Positions 34,032-40,541 of a DNA stretch of 40,541 bases are shown here, piece after piece (position 1 is the first letter of the stretch; each line of letters opens with the position of its first letter). The stretch spans positions 3,207,098 through 3,247,638 of the forward strand of contig NZ_CM001489.1 of assembly GCF_000262465.1 (NCBI RefSeq), given 5' to 3'. Below the pieces are notes generated by a model. The model worked only from the letters and a program-made list of their open reading frames with translations. It was not told the DNA's origin and did no database searches. A program made the translations under genes and the position numbers. Source of the DNA: Frankia sp. QA3. Its GTDB lineage: Bacteria > Actinomycetota > Actinomycetes > Frankiales > Frankiaceae.

Positions 34032-34997
34032 TCAGAACTCCTGCATGCCGGGCGCCTCGCGCCGGTTGGGGTCCAGATCCGGGCGGCCGTGGCCGTTGTC
34101 ACGGGCGATGGCGCCGGCGGGCAGCGGCGGGCCGGGCGGGAACGTCGGCTGGTGGCCGGGGCTCTGCTGGCCGCCGTTCGGGCCCATTCCCACCGCCTGC
34201 GGCGTCGGCCCACCGGGGTTCAGGCCGGGCCGGGGGGTGTTGCCCGCGCCGACGGCCGGCGGCTGGGTCGGCATGCCGTCCAGGTCCCGCAGCTGCATCT
34301 CCAGGTAGGCGCGCAGCCGGGTGCGGTACTCGCGCTCGAACGCCCGCAGCTGCTCGACCTGCCCCTCCAGGCGGCGCTTGTCGTCCTCCAGGCCGCCGAG
34401 CTGCTCGGCGACGTGGGCACGGGCCTCGCCGATGATGCGGTCGGCGTCCACGCGGGCCTCGCGGCGGGCGCGCTCGGACTCGGCGCGCGCCTCGCGCAGC
34501 GCCTCGTCGGCGGTGCGCTGGGCCAGCACGAGCGTGCGGGCGACCCGCTGCTCGATCTCGGCCTCGGAGGCCTGAGCGGGACCGGTGCGGGCGGGCACAC
34601 CGCCGCCACCCGAGCCGACGGCGGGGATCACCGTGGTCGGGGCGCCGCCCTGCGGGGCGGGCGGCGAGGGCGGCTGCTGTTGTTGCTGTTGCGCGCGCTC
34701 CCTGGCGGCCTGGGCCGCCTGCGCCTGGACCTGGGCCAGCTGGCGGCGGGCCTCCTCGACCTGGCGGCGCAGCCCCTGGTTCTCCTCGAGGATCTGCGCG
34801 GGCACCCCGGGGCCGCCGCCGCCGGAGCGGCGGGCCTCGTCGAGCTGCCGGCGCAGGTCGCTGTTCTCATCGAGCAGCCGAGTCAGCTCCGCCTCGACCT
34901 CGTCGAGGAAGGTGTCGACCTCATCCTCGTTGTAGCCGGTGCGGAACCTCGTCGGACTGAAGACCTTGTTCTGAACGTCCTGTGGTGTCAGAGCCAC
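34032..34997 (-). CDS. divIVA: DivIVA / Wag31 polar growth protein
   Basis: 321 aa from the GTG at 34997, which has GAGGAGG 5-6 nt upstream (longer in-frame starts lack this). It starts MALTPQDVQNKVFSPTRFRT, then GYNEDEVDTFLDEVEAELTR, the membrane-curvature-binding N-terminal domain of DivIVA. A first coiled coil runs to about residue 120, then a Gln/Pro-rich linker (QQQQQQPPSPPAPQGG), a long second coiled coil (about 160-265), and a disordered tail. It marks cell poles and directs apical wall growth in actinobacteria. Confidence 0.96.
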   Translation of the reverse strand: MALTPQDVQNKVFSPTRFRTGYNEDEVDTFLDEVEAELTRLLDENSDLRRQLDEARRSGGGGPGVPAQILEENQGLRRQVEEARRQLAQVQAQAAQAARERAQQQQQQPPSPPAPQGGAPTTVIPAVGSGGGGVPARTGPAQASEAEIEQRVARTLVLAQRTADEALREARAESERARREARVDADRIIGEARAHVAEQLGGLEDDKRRLEGQVEQLRAFEREYRTRLRAYLEMQLRDLDGMPTQPPAVGAGNTPRPGLNPGGPTPQAVGMGPNGGQQSPGHQPTFPPGPPLPAGAIARDNGHGRPDLDPNRREAPGMQEF

Positions 34998-35090
34998 GTC
35001 GCCTCCTCGTGCGGCATCGCCGCTCCCCGAAGAGAGGGCGGTCTGCGGGCAGTCTGCCGCGCCCGCGTTCGCGGTGTGCACACAACCCCG

Positions 35091-35375
35091 TCACAGCCTC
35101 TGGGCATAGCTCCGCAGCACCAAGATCACCAAGAAGAGCACCAGATACCCGAGGTCAAGCGAGACGCTACCCACCCTCAACGGGGGCAGGATACGCCGGA
35201 TGAACCGCAACGGGGGGTCAGTCACCGTGTACACGGATTCGAAGATCAACAACAGTGGGCCGGTCGGGCGGAACGATCGACCGAGGACGAGAACCAGATC
35301 CGTGATCCACCGCGCTATCAGGAACAGGAAGTAGACCAGCAGCACCCATGAGATCAAGTCGCCTAGTGTGCTGAT
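35091..35375 (-). CDS. yggT: YggT family membrane protein, possible AUC start
   Basis: About 94 aa. The frame reads [I]STLGDLISWVLLVYFLFL, then ARWITDLVLVLGRSF and the paired-helix YggT pattern ending VILVLRSYAQRL; TDPPLRFIRRILPPLRVGSV is the conserved loop. There is no ATG, GTG or TTG where homologues begin. AGGAGA (complement of 35383-35388) lies 7 nt before an ATC at 35375, whereas the first standard start, a TTG at 35357, is 25 nt away. The start is thus either an AUC codon or a mutated ATG. The family sits between sepF and divIVA and is linked to septum and membrane organisation. Confidence 0.88.
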   Translation of the reverse strand: MSTLGDLISWVLLVYFLFLIARWITDLVLVLGRSFRPTGPLLLIFESVYTVTDPPLRFIRRILPPLRVGSVSLDLGYLVLFLVILVLRSYAQRL

Positions 35376-35426
35376 GGTGCTCTCTCCTGGGGACCTTGGG
35401 GACGCGTCACTGGTCCGCGCTCCCCG

Positions 35427-35972
35427 TCATGACTGGTTGTAGAACCCACCCTCACGGATGCGTCGCTTGTCCGTCTCGGTGACCTCGACGTTGTGCGGCG
35501 AGAGCAGGAAGACCTTGTTGGTCACCTTCTCGATGTCGCCACGCAACCCGAAGATCAGCCCGGCGGCGAAGTCGACCAGCCGCTTGGCGTCGACATCGTC
35601 CATGTCGGTGAGGTTCATGATAACGGGGGTGCCGTCCCTGAACTCCTCGCCGATCTGCCGCGCCTCATTGTAGCTACGTGGCTGAAGCGTCGTGATCCGG
35701 TAGGGGTGCGACTCCTCGACGGGCATCACCCGGCGCATCGGCACAGGTCCCGCGGGGCGCAGTGGTTCGACCGGCGGACGTCGCGGCATGGCGACCGGCT
35801 CCTCCCGTGCGTCGATCCGACGGACCGTGCGGTCCATCGGGACCGGTTCGTGCATAGCACGCCGATCGTCATGACCAACCGCACGACGGTCGTCGTCGTA
35901 GTCGTCGTCGAGATAGTCCTCGTCCTCCTCGGCCAGACCGAGGTAGACCATCGCCCTGCGCCCGAGCCCCAT
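35427..35972 (-). CDS. sepF: SepF cell division protein
   Basis: 181 aa from the ATG at 35972 ([20 protein letters not shown]); an ATG at 35996 ([10 protein letters not shown]) is an alternative. The N-terminal membrane-binding helix is followed by an acidic, Asp-rich linker and the SepF core from about residue 85: [60 protein letters not shown] and [13 protein letters not shown]. SepF tethers FtsZ to the membrane, essential in actinobacteria because FtsA is lacking. Ten bases separate it from yggS. Confidence 0.96.
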   Translation of the reverse strand: MGLGRRAMVYLGLAEEDEDYLDDDYDDDRRAVGHDDRRAMHEPVPMDRTVRRIDAREEPVAMPRRPPVEPLRPAGPVPMRRVMPVEESHPYRITTLQPRSYNEARQIGEEFRDGTPVIMNLTDMDDVDAKRLVDFAAGLIFGLRGDIEKVTNKVFLLSPHNVEVTETDKRRIREGGFYNQS

Positions 35973-35982
35973 GGGCGCGACT

Positions 35983-36852
35983 CTAAGGGACACCATGCCG
36001 TTCACCGAACAAAGCGGTCCCGATCCGAAGGTGTGTCGCGCCTTCGGCCACCGCGGCCTCAAGATCGCCTGACATGCCGGCGCTGATGACGGTGGCCTGA
36101 GGGTGGTCCACGGTCAGCCGTTCGGCGACGGCACGCAGCCGAGCGAATGCGGGACGTGCCGGTTCGCCACGGGGAGCAACCGCCATCACGCCGCGCAGTG
36201 TCAGCCCGGGCGCCTCTTCGACAAGATCAGCCAGCGCCGCGAGCTCCATGGGATCGCCGCCGCCCCGGCCCGAACCGGTGACCACGGACCCCACCCGCCC
36301 CCCTGAATCACTCCACGAGTCCAACGAGACCTGCAGACAGATCGACAACGGACGGCCCCGCTCGACCGCGAGCCGGGACAGGACGCCGACCAGGCTCGAT
36401 CGGTCCACCGACTGCACCCAGTCCGCCCAACGCAGGACGGATCTGGCCTTGTTGCGCTGGAGTTGGCCGACGAAGTGCCAGGTGAGCTCATGCCCCCCGG
36501 CCGCCCCGCCCGCACCGGCCGGCGCGCCCCCGCCGCCGGCCGCCGGACCGCCGCCGGGCTCCCCGAGCAGGCGCGTGACCATATTCACCTTCGGGCCGGC
36601 CTCCTGCTCCCGGTTCTCGGCGAACTGGCGGGCCCCGAGTGTGTGCAGCATCACGACGTCCTCGGCCGGATAGGTCTTGCTGACTGCAATGAGGGTTAGC
36701 CCGGCCGGATCGCGGCCGGCTGCCCGCGCCGCGGCGGCGATCCGTTCGGAGATCACGTCCAGCCGGCGAGCCAGCTCCGCCCGGCGGGCCGGGTCGCCGC
36801 CCGCCGCTGCGGGCCGATCGGCGCCGGCGGACGGGTCCGCACGCCCGATCAT
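35983..36852 (-). CDS. yggS: YggS/PLPBP family pyridoxal-phosphate homeostasis protein
   Basis: 289 aa, ATG at 36852, overlapping the pgeF stop by 4 nt. The PLP lysine lies in [13 protein letters not shown], followed by [28 protein letters not shown], and the phosphate-binding C-terminus [20 protein letters not shown] with RIGTALFG. A Gly/Ala-rich insertion ([20 protein letters not shown]) interrupts the chain before [10 protein letters not shown], longer than usual. The protein binds PLP without known catalysis and buffers vitamin B6. Confidence 0.95.
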   Translation of the reverse strand: MIGRADPSAGADRPAAAGGDPARRAELARRLDVISERIAAAARAAGRDPAGLTLIAVSKTYPAEDVVMLHTLGARQFAENREQEAGPKVNMVTRLLGEPGGGPAAGGGGAPAGAGGAAGGHELTWHFVGQLQRNKARSVLRWADWVQSVDRSSLVGVLSRLAVERGRPLSICLQVSLDSWSDSGGRVGSVVTGSGRGGGDPMELAALADLVEEAPGLTLRGVMAVAPRGEPARPAFARLRAVAERLTVDHPQATVISAGMSGDLEAAVAEGATHLRIGTALFGERHGVP

Positions 36853-37532
36853 GCCGCCGGCCCGAGCCACGCCACGCCGGCGAACCGGCCGGTACGGCCG
36901 TCCCGGCGGTAGGAGTAGAGCTCCGGGTCCTCCGCGGTGCAGCGGGCAGCGATGGCGATATCGGTCACACCCGCCGCAGTGAGCTGGTGGTGGATGCCGG
37001 CCCGTAGGTCGATCGCGGCGGTCCCCCGCCGCGTCGCCGCCGCGCTGCCCGGCACCCGCTGCTCGACCTCCCGGCGCAGCTCCGCCGGCACCTCGTAGCA
37101 TCCCGCACACACGCACGGGCCGACGGTGACCGTGAGCCGTTCCGGTGCGACGCCCAGCCGGTCGAACGCCGCCAGCGTCGCGTCGATCACCCCGTCGGCC
37201 ATGCCGACCCGCCCGGCGTGCGCGACCCCCACCGCGGTCGGGGACTCGAACAGCACCGGGGCGCAGTCGGCGACCATCACCGCCAGGGCGAGGCCCGGCA
37301 CGTCGGTGACCAGCGCGTCCGCCTCCGGGGGCGGGGCGGGCTCGCGTACGACCACGACGCGCGTGCCATGTACCTGGCGCATGTACTGCACCGGCATCCG
37401 CAGCCGCCCGGCCAGGCGGTGCCGGTTGGCGGCGACTGCGTCCGCGGCGTCGCCAACGTGATCACCGAGATTGAGCCCGCCGAACGGCGGCGCGCTGACC
37501 CCGCCCGCACGCGAGGTGACGAGAACCGGCAT
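36849..37532 (-). CDS. pgeF: Multi-copper polyphenol oxidoreductase family (PgeF/YlmD)
   Basis: 227 aa. Family features: GGLNLGDHVGD near the start, YMRQVHGTRVVVV, VADCAPVLF, AVGVAHAGRVGMADGVI with the metal-binding His, and GPCVCAGCYEVP with cysteines. The C-terminus DPELYSYRRDGRTGRFAGVA is conserved. Members act as purine nucleoside phosphorylase/adenosine deaminase or as editing enzymes of peptidoglycan precursors. It lies 24 bp after ftsZ, the usual place in Gram-positives. Confidence 0.94.
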   Translation of the reverse strand: MPVLVTSRAGGVSAPPFGGLNLGDHVGDAADAVAANRHRLAGRLRMPVQYMRQVHGTRVVVVREPAPPPEADALVTDVPGLALAVMVADCAPVLFESPTAVGVAHAGRVGMADGVIDATLAAFDRLGVAPERLTVTVGPCVCAGCYEVPAELRREVEQRVPGSAAATRRGTAAIDLRAGIHHQLTAAGVTDIAIAARCTAEDPELYSYRRDGRTGRFAGVAWLGPAA

Positions 37533-37556
37533 GGCCGGAAGTCTGCCTGGCGCGGG

Positions 37557-39062
37557 TTATTTGAGGAAGTCCGGCACGTCCAGCTCGTCGTCGTCGGCGA
37601 CCGGCCGGACCGGGCGGCGCGGCGGGTAGGTCGGCCGCGGCCCCGTCGCCCGCGGCGGGTCGACCCGATACTGCTGGCCGTAGCCGGGGTCGGCGCTCGC
37701 CGGCTCCACCGACTCCCGCACCGGCGGGGCGATACGCGATTCCACCGTCGGGATCACGGTCGACTCGCCCGGGGAGGCGGGCTCGTGGGCGGCCGGCGCC
37801 CCCGGCAGCGGCTCGGGATGGTAGTGGCCGACGTTCGACTGGCTGATCGGCGCCGGCGACGCCTGCAGGTAGCTCGGCGTCGGGGGGGCAGGCTGGACGG
37901 GCGCCGGTGCCGGCGGCGGAGGAGGCGGGGGCGGCGCGGCCTGCACGGCGCGGGGCGGGGCGCTCGGGATCGTCGGCAGCGGCGGCAGGATCGTCGTCGC
38001 AGGCGAGGCGGCCGGGGCCGGGGCCGGAGCCCCGCTCCCGACGCCGCCACCGGCGGCCCCACCCTGGCCGGGGGGCCGCCGCCCCGTGACGTTGGGCGTC
38101 CTGATCCGCCGATCCTGCACCGTGTCGAACCCGGCGGCGATGACCGTCACCCGCACCTCGTCACCGAGGGCGTCGTCGATCACCGCACCGAAGATGATGT
38201 TCGCCTCGGGATGGGCCGCGTCCGCGACAAGCTCCGCAGCCGCGTTGATCTCGAACAGACCGAGATCCGAGCCGCCGGAGATGTTGAGCAGCACGCCCTG
38301 GGCGCCGTCCATGCTCGCCTCCAGCAGCGGGGAGGCGATGGCCTGTTCGGCGGCCACCGTGGCTCGATCGTCGCCACGGGCCCGCCCGATACCCATCAAC
38401 GCGCTGCCGGCGTGCGACATGACCGTCTTCACGTCGGCGAAGTCGAGGTTGATCAGGCCGGGGGTGGTAATCAGGTCGGTGATGCCCTGGACACCGGAGA
38501 GCAGCACCTGGTCGGCGCTGCGGAAGGCGTCCAGCACGCTGATGTCACGGTCGGTCATCGCCAGCAGACGGTCGTTCGGGATGACGATGAGCGTGTCGAC
38601 TTCGTTGCGCAGAGTGTCGATGCCCGTGTCCGCCTGCGTGGCGCGGCGCCGGCCCTCGAAGGTGAACGGCCGGGTCACGACACCGATGGTGAGCGCGCCG
38701 AGCGAACGGGCCACGTTCGCCACGACCGGGGCACCACCCGTGCCGGTGCCACCGCCCTCCCCGGCGGTGACGAAGACCATGTCGGCTCCCTTGAGGACCT
38801 CCTCGATCTCCTCGCGGTGGTCCTCGGCGGCCTGCCGGCCCACCTCGGGATCGGCCCCGGCGCCGAGGCCCCGGGTCAGCTCGCGACCGACGTCGAGCTT
38901 GACGTCGGCATCACTCATGAGCAAGGCCTGGGCATCGGTGTTGATGGCGATGAACTCGACGCCCTTGAGACCGACTTCGATCATCCGGTTGACGGCGTTG
39001 ACGCCACCACCACCGATCCCGACGACCTTGATGACCGCGAGATAGTTCTGTGGGGCAGCCAT
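37557..39062 (-). CDS. ftsZ: Cell division protein FtsZ
   Basis: 501 aa, ATG at 39062. GTPase signatures: [18 protein letters not shown], the tubulin motif [13 protein letters not shown], and the synergy-loop region with [20 protein letters not shown]. The globular part ends near residue 325. The C-terminal ~175 residues form a long Pro/Ala-rich linker ([12 protein letters not shown]) and the terminal peptide [11 protein letters not shown], which binds SepF and similar partners. The linker is notably long compared with typical ~80-residue actinobacterial linkers. The protein polymerises into the Z ring. Confidence 0.98.
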   Translation of the reverse strand: MAAPQNYLAVIKVVGIGGGGVNAVNRMIEVGLKGVEFIAINTDAQALLMSDADVKLDVGRELTRGLGAGADPEVGRQAAEDHREEIEEVLKGADMVFVTAGEGGGTGTGGAPVVANVARSLGALTIGVVTRPFTFEGRRRATQADTGIDTLRNEVDTLIVIPNDRLLAMTDRDISVLDAFRSADQVLLSGVQGITDLITTPGLINLDFADVKTVMSHAGSALMGIGRARGDDRATVAAEQAIASPLLEASMDGAQGVLLNISGGSDLGLFEINAAAELVADAAHPEANIIFGAVIDDALGDEVRVTVIAAGFDTVQDRRIRTPNVTGRRPPGQGGAAGGGVGSGAPAPAPAASPATTILPPLPTIPSAPPRAVQAAPPPPPPPPAPAPVQPAPPTPSYLQASPAPISQSNVGHYHPEPLPGAPAAHEPASPGESTVIPTVESRIAPPVRESVEPASADPGYGQQYRVDPPRATGPRPTYPPRRPVRPVADDDELDVPDFLK

Positions 39063-39181
39063 GCGGTGTCGGTCCTCCAGCGGCGTCGGTGGTCGGACGG
39101 GGGGTTACCCCGCCCCTGCGGCGCCGCGGGATGGCGGATTCACGCGGCGAGCGGGGGAAAGCAGTCAGAGTCTCAACCTTC

Positions 39182-39212
39182 ACCGTCAGCTAGACGGTTA
39201 CAGTTATGTCAA
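39182..39212 (-). promoter_or_regulatory. Likely ftsZ promoter with dyad
   Basis: Read on the minus strand, TTGACA (complement of 39207-39212) is a perfect -35. It is followed by TAACTGTAACCGTC, TAGCTG and a small dyad, ACCGTC-TAGCT-GACGGT (complement of 39182-39198), where the -10 should be. The spacing to TAGCTG is only 14 nt, so the -10 is uncertain. It is about 120-150 bp ahead of the ftsZ ATG. Confidence 0.55.
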
Positions 39213-39315
39213 CTTCCGACTGTGAATCGGACAGTAGGCACGGCTACGGCGGTGGTCAAGGATGCTGTCGGCGCGTCACGTCCCTTCCTGCCACGTCCGC
39301 TTCGTCACAAGCCCT

Positions 39316-39513
39316 CCCCGCGAATCGCCTCCGGCGATTCGCGGGGACCCCTGGCCAACTGTGATATCCGAACTCCGTCAGATCACCTCCGGTGATCTTC
39401 CTGGGCCAGCAGCCCCGCCTCCGGCGATTCGCGGGGACCCCTGGCCAACTGTGATACCCGAACTCCGTCAGATCACCTCCGGTGATCTTCCTGGGCCAGC
39501 AGCCCCGCCTCCG
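39316..39513. repeat. 90-bp tandem repeat with hairpins between ftsZ and murC
   Basis: Two copies of a 90-bp unit (39326-39415 and 39416-39505) differ at one position (GATATCCG versus GATACCCG), and a third begins (CGCCTCCG) before diverging. Copy 1 has a perfect 14-bp stem CCCCGCGAATCGCC / GGCGATTCGCGGGG (39316-39329, 39333-39346). Both copies have AGATCACC-TCC-GGTGATCT (39380-39398 and 39470-39488). Every stem closes on a TCC loop. The 39063-39579 gap has no gene that I can support. Confidence 0.95.
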
Positions 39514-39579
39514 AGGTTGGCGGGGGGCGCGATCAAGGGGGAGCGTGGTGAGGCGGGGGGGTGATGGTGTACTGCCTGC

Positions 39580-40541
39580 GTGACCCGTCAGCGCACCCAG
39601 CACGTCCACTTCCTCGGCATCGGCGGCGCCGGCCTGTCGCCACTGGCCCAGATCCATCTCGCCGGCGGCGGGAGGGTCAGCGGCAGCGACGCCGAGGACT
39701 CCCCCCGCGTGGCGACCCTGCGGGCCCGCGGGGTGCCCGTCCGCGTCGGGCCCGCGCCGGCGGCGGAGGCGATCGCCGCCGAACTCGCCGGCGCGGATGT
39801 CGTGATCGCCTCCAGCGCCCTCGCCGACGACCATCCCGAGATCCTCACCGCTCGATCGCTGGGCCTGCCGGTTCGCCGCCGGTCCGAATGGCTGCCGGAG
39901 CTGACCGCCGGCTACCGGCTGGTCGCCGTGGCGGGCTCGCACGGCAAGTCGACCACCTCGGCGATGCTGACCCTGGTGCTACGCGCGGCCGGGCTCGACC
40001 CCACCGCGGTCATCGGTGCGGAGGTCTCCCAGCTCGGCGGCAACGCGCTCGCCGGCGGCGGCGACGTGTTCGTGCTGGAGGCCGACGAGTACGGCGGCGC
40101 CTTCGCCGGCCTCGAACCCGCCATCGCCGTGATCACCAACGTCGAGTGGGAACACCCGGACATCTTCCCGGACGAGGCGTCGGTCCAGGCCGCCTTCACC
40201 GCGTTCGCCCGGCGGGTGCGCCCGGGCGGCCGGCTGGTGGTCTGCGGTGACGACCCGGGGGTGGCCGCCGTCCTCGCCGAGCTGCGCCGGCAGGCAGCGC
40301 CGGCGGGCGCGCCGGTGCTCGACTACGGATTCGGGACCGATCGCCTGTGGCGCGCCGTGGACGTCGCCACGGCGCCCGGGGACGACACGGCCCGCGCCGG
40401 CGTCCTGCACGCCGGTCAGGAGATCGGCACCCTGATGCTGGCGATCCCCGGCCGGCACTCGGTCCTCAACGCGCTGGCGGTCCTCGCGGTCGCCACCGAG
40501 CTGGGCGTTGCGCCGGCCCAGACCCTCGCGACGCTTGCGAC
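39580..40541 (+). CDS. murC: UDP-N-acetylmuramate-alanine ligase (MurC-like), cut by window end
   Basis: The first 320 residues are present. The N-terminal Rossmann part HVHFLGIGGAGLSPLAQIHL and the ATP loop GSHGKSTT (from residue 119) identify a Mur ligase of the MurC group. The acidic block reads LEADEYGGAF and the following block ITNVEWEHPDIFPDEASVQA. Typical actinobacterial MurC has EADESDGSF and a shorter NxExDH, so this resembles the variant that I associate with Chloroflexi and Deinococcus. It joins L-Ala to UDP-MurNAc in peptidoglycan synthesis. GTG at 39580 has no Shine-Dalgarno; the frame is closed shortly upstream. It is divergent from ftsZ rather than upstream of it on the same strand. 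Confidence 0.85.
   Translation, partial: MTRQRTQHVHFLGIGGAGLSPLAQIHLAGGGRVSGSDAEDSPRVATLRARGVPVRVGPAPAAEAIAAELAGADVVIASSALADDHPEILTARSLGLPVRRRSEWLPELTAGYRLVAVAGSHGKSTTSAMLTLVLRAAGLDPTAVIGAEVSQLGGNALAGGGDVFVLEADEYGGAFAGLEPAIAVITNVEWEHPDIFPDEASVQAAFTAFARRVRPGGRLVVCGDDPGVAAVLAELRRQAAPAGAPVLDYGFGTDRLWRAVDVATAPGDDTARAGVLHAGQEIGTLMLAIPGRHSVLNALAVLAVATELGVAPAQTLATLA

Noticed and set aside
39316..39513. Possible CRISPR array
   Set aside because: The 90-bp units are directly contiguous with no unique spacers, and no cas genes are present.

Overview
The window is high-GC actinobacterial DNA, most likely from Frankia or a close relative. The evidence is the strong GC3 bias, the actinobacterial ileS T-box, the order ftsZ-pgeF-yggS-sepF-yggT-divIVA, and a TnpB C-terminal tail of a kind I associate with Frankia insertion sequences. 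The genus is an inference; no 16S gene or other marker is present.

Layout. Positions 1-14.5 kb are accessory and gene-poor. They hold a serine/threonine kinase cut by the window start, two small doubtful ORFs, a broken TnpB element, a LapA-domain membrane protein, the RNase P RNA gene, a PH-domain protein, a hypothetical gene, a tautomerase and the fused relic of a toxin-antitoxin module. A second kinase follows, then a NarL-type response regulator with a frame-broken histidine kinase, a DUF2306 membrane protein, a Phd/RelE-type module, and a two-gene unit: a protein with a caspase/CHAT-like His-Cys signature overlapping a small partner.

Positions 14.6-28 kb are mostly housekeeping or lineage-specific single genes. 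They include a class A beta-lactamase-like protein, an RNase H/phosphatase - zinc-ribbon coiled coil - Nif3 cluster, a metzincin-like protease joined to beta-propeller repeats, a Lon-N domain protein, two related nested hairpins, a DUF2567 protein, an ABC-2 exporter pair and a DUF6308 protein.

Positions 27-40.5 kb carry the conserved division and growth region. lspA-rluD-membrane protein form an overlapping operon. They are divergent from ileS, which has a translational T-box leader. ileS converges on the ftsZ-pgeF-yggS-sepF-yggT-divIVA-small membrane protein series. Upstream of ftsZ, where ftsQ and murC on the same strand would be expected, there is instead a 90-bp tandem repeat with hairpins and a divergent, atypical MurC ligase that runs off the window.

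A recurrent theme of the accessory half is decay accompanied by short tandem duplications: 16-bp units at the tnpB break and 19-bp units at the toxin stop codon. Several single-nucleotide frame breaks occur in GC-rich tracts (histidine kinase, beta-lactamase signal peptide, RelE C-terminus); each could be real or a sequencing error. The best candidate for an undescribed system is the 13.36-14.54 kb overlapping gene pair.
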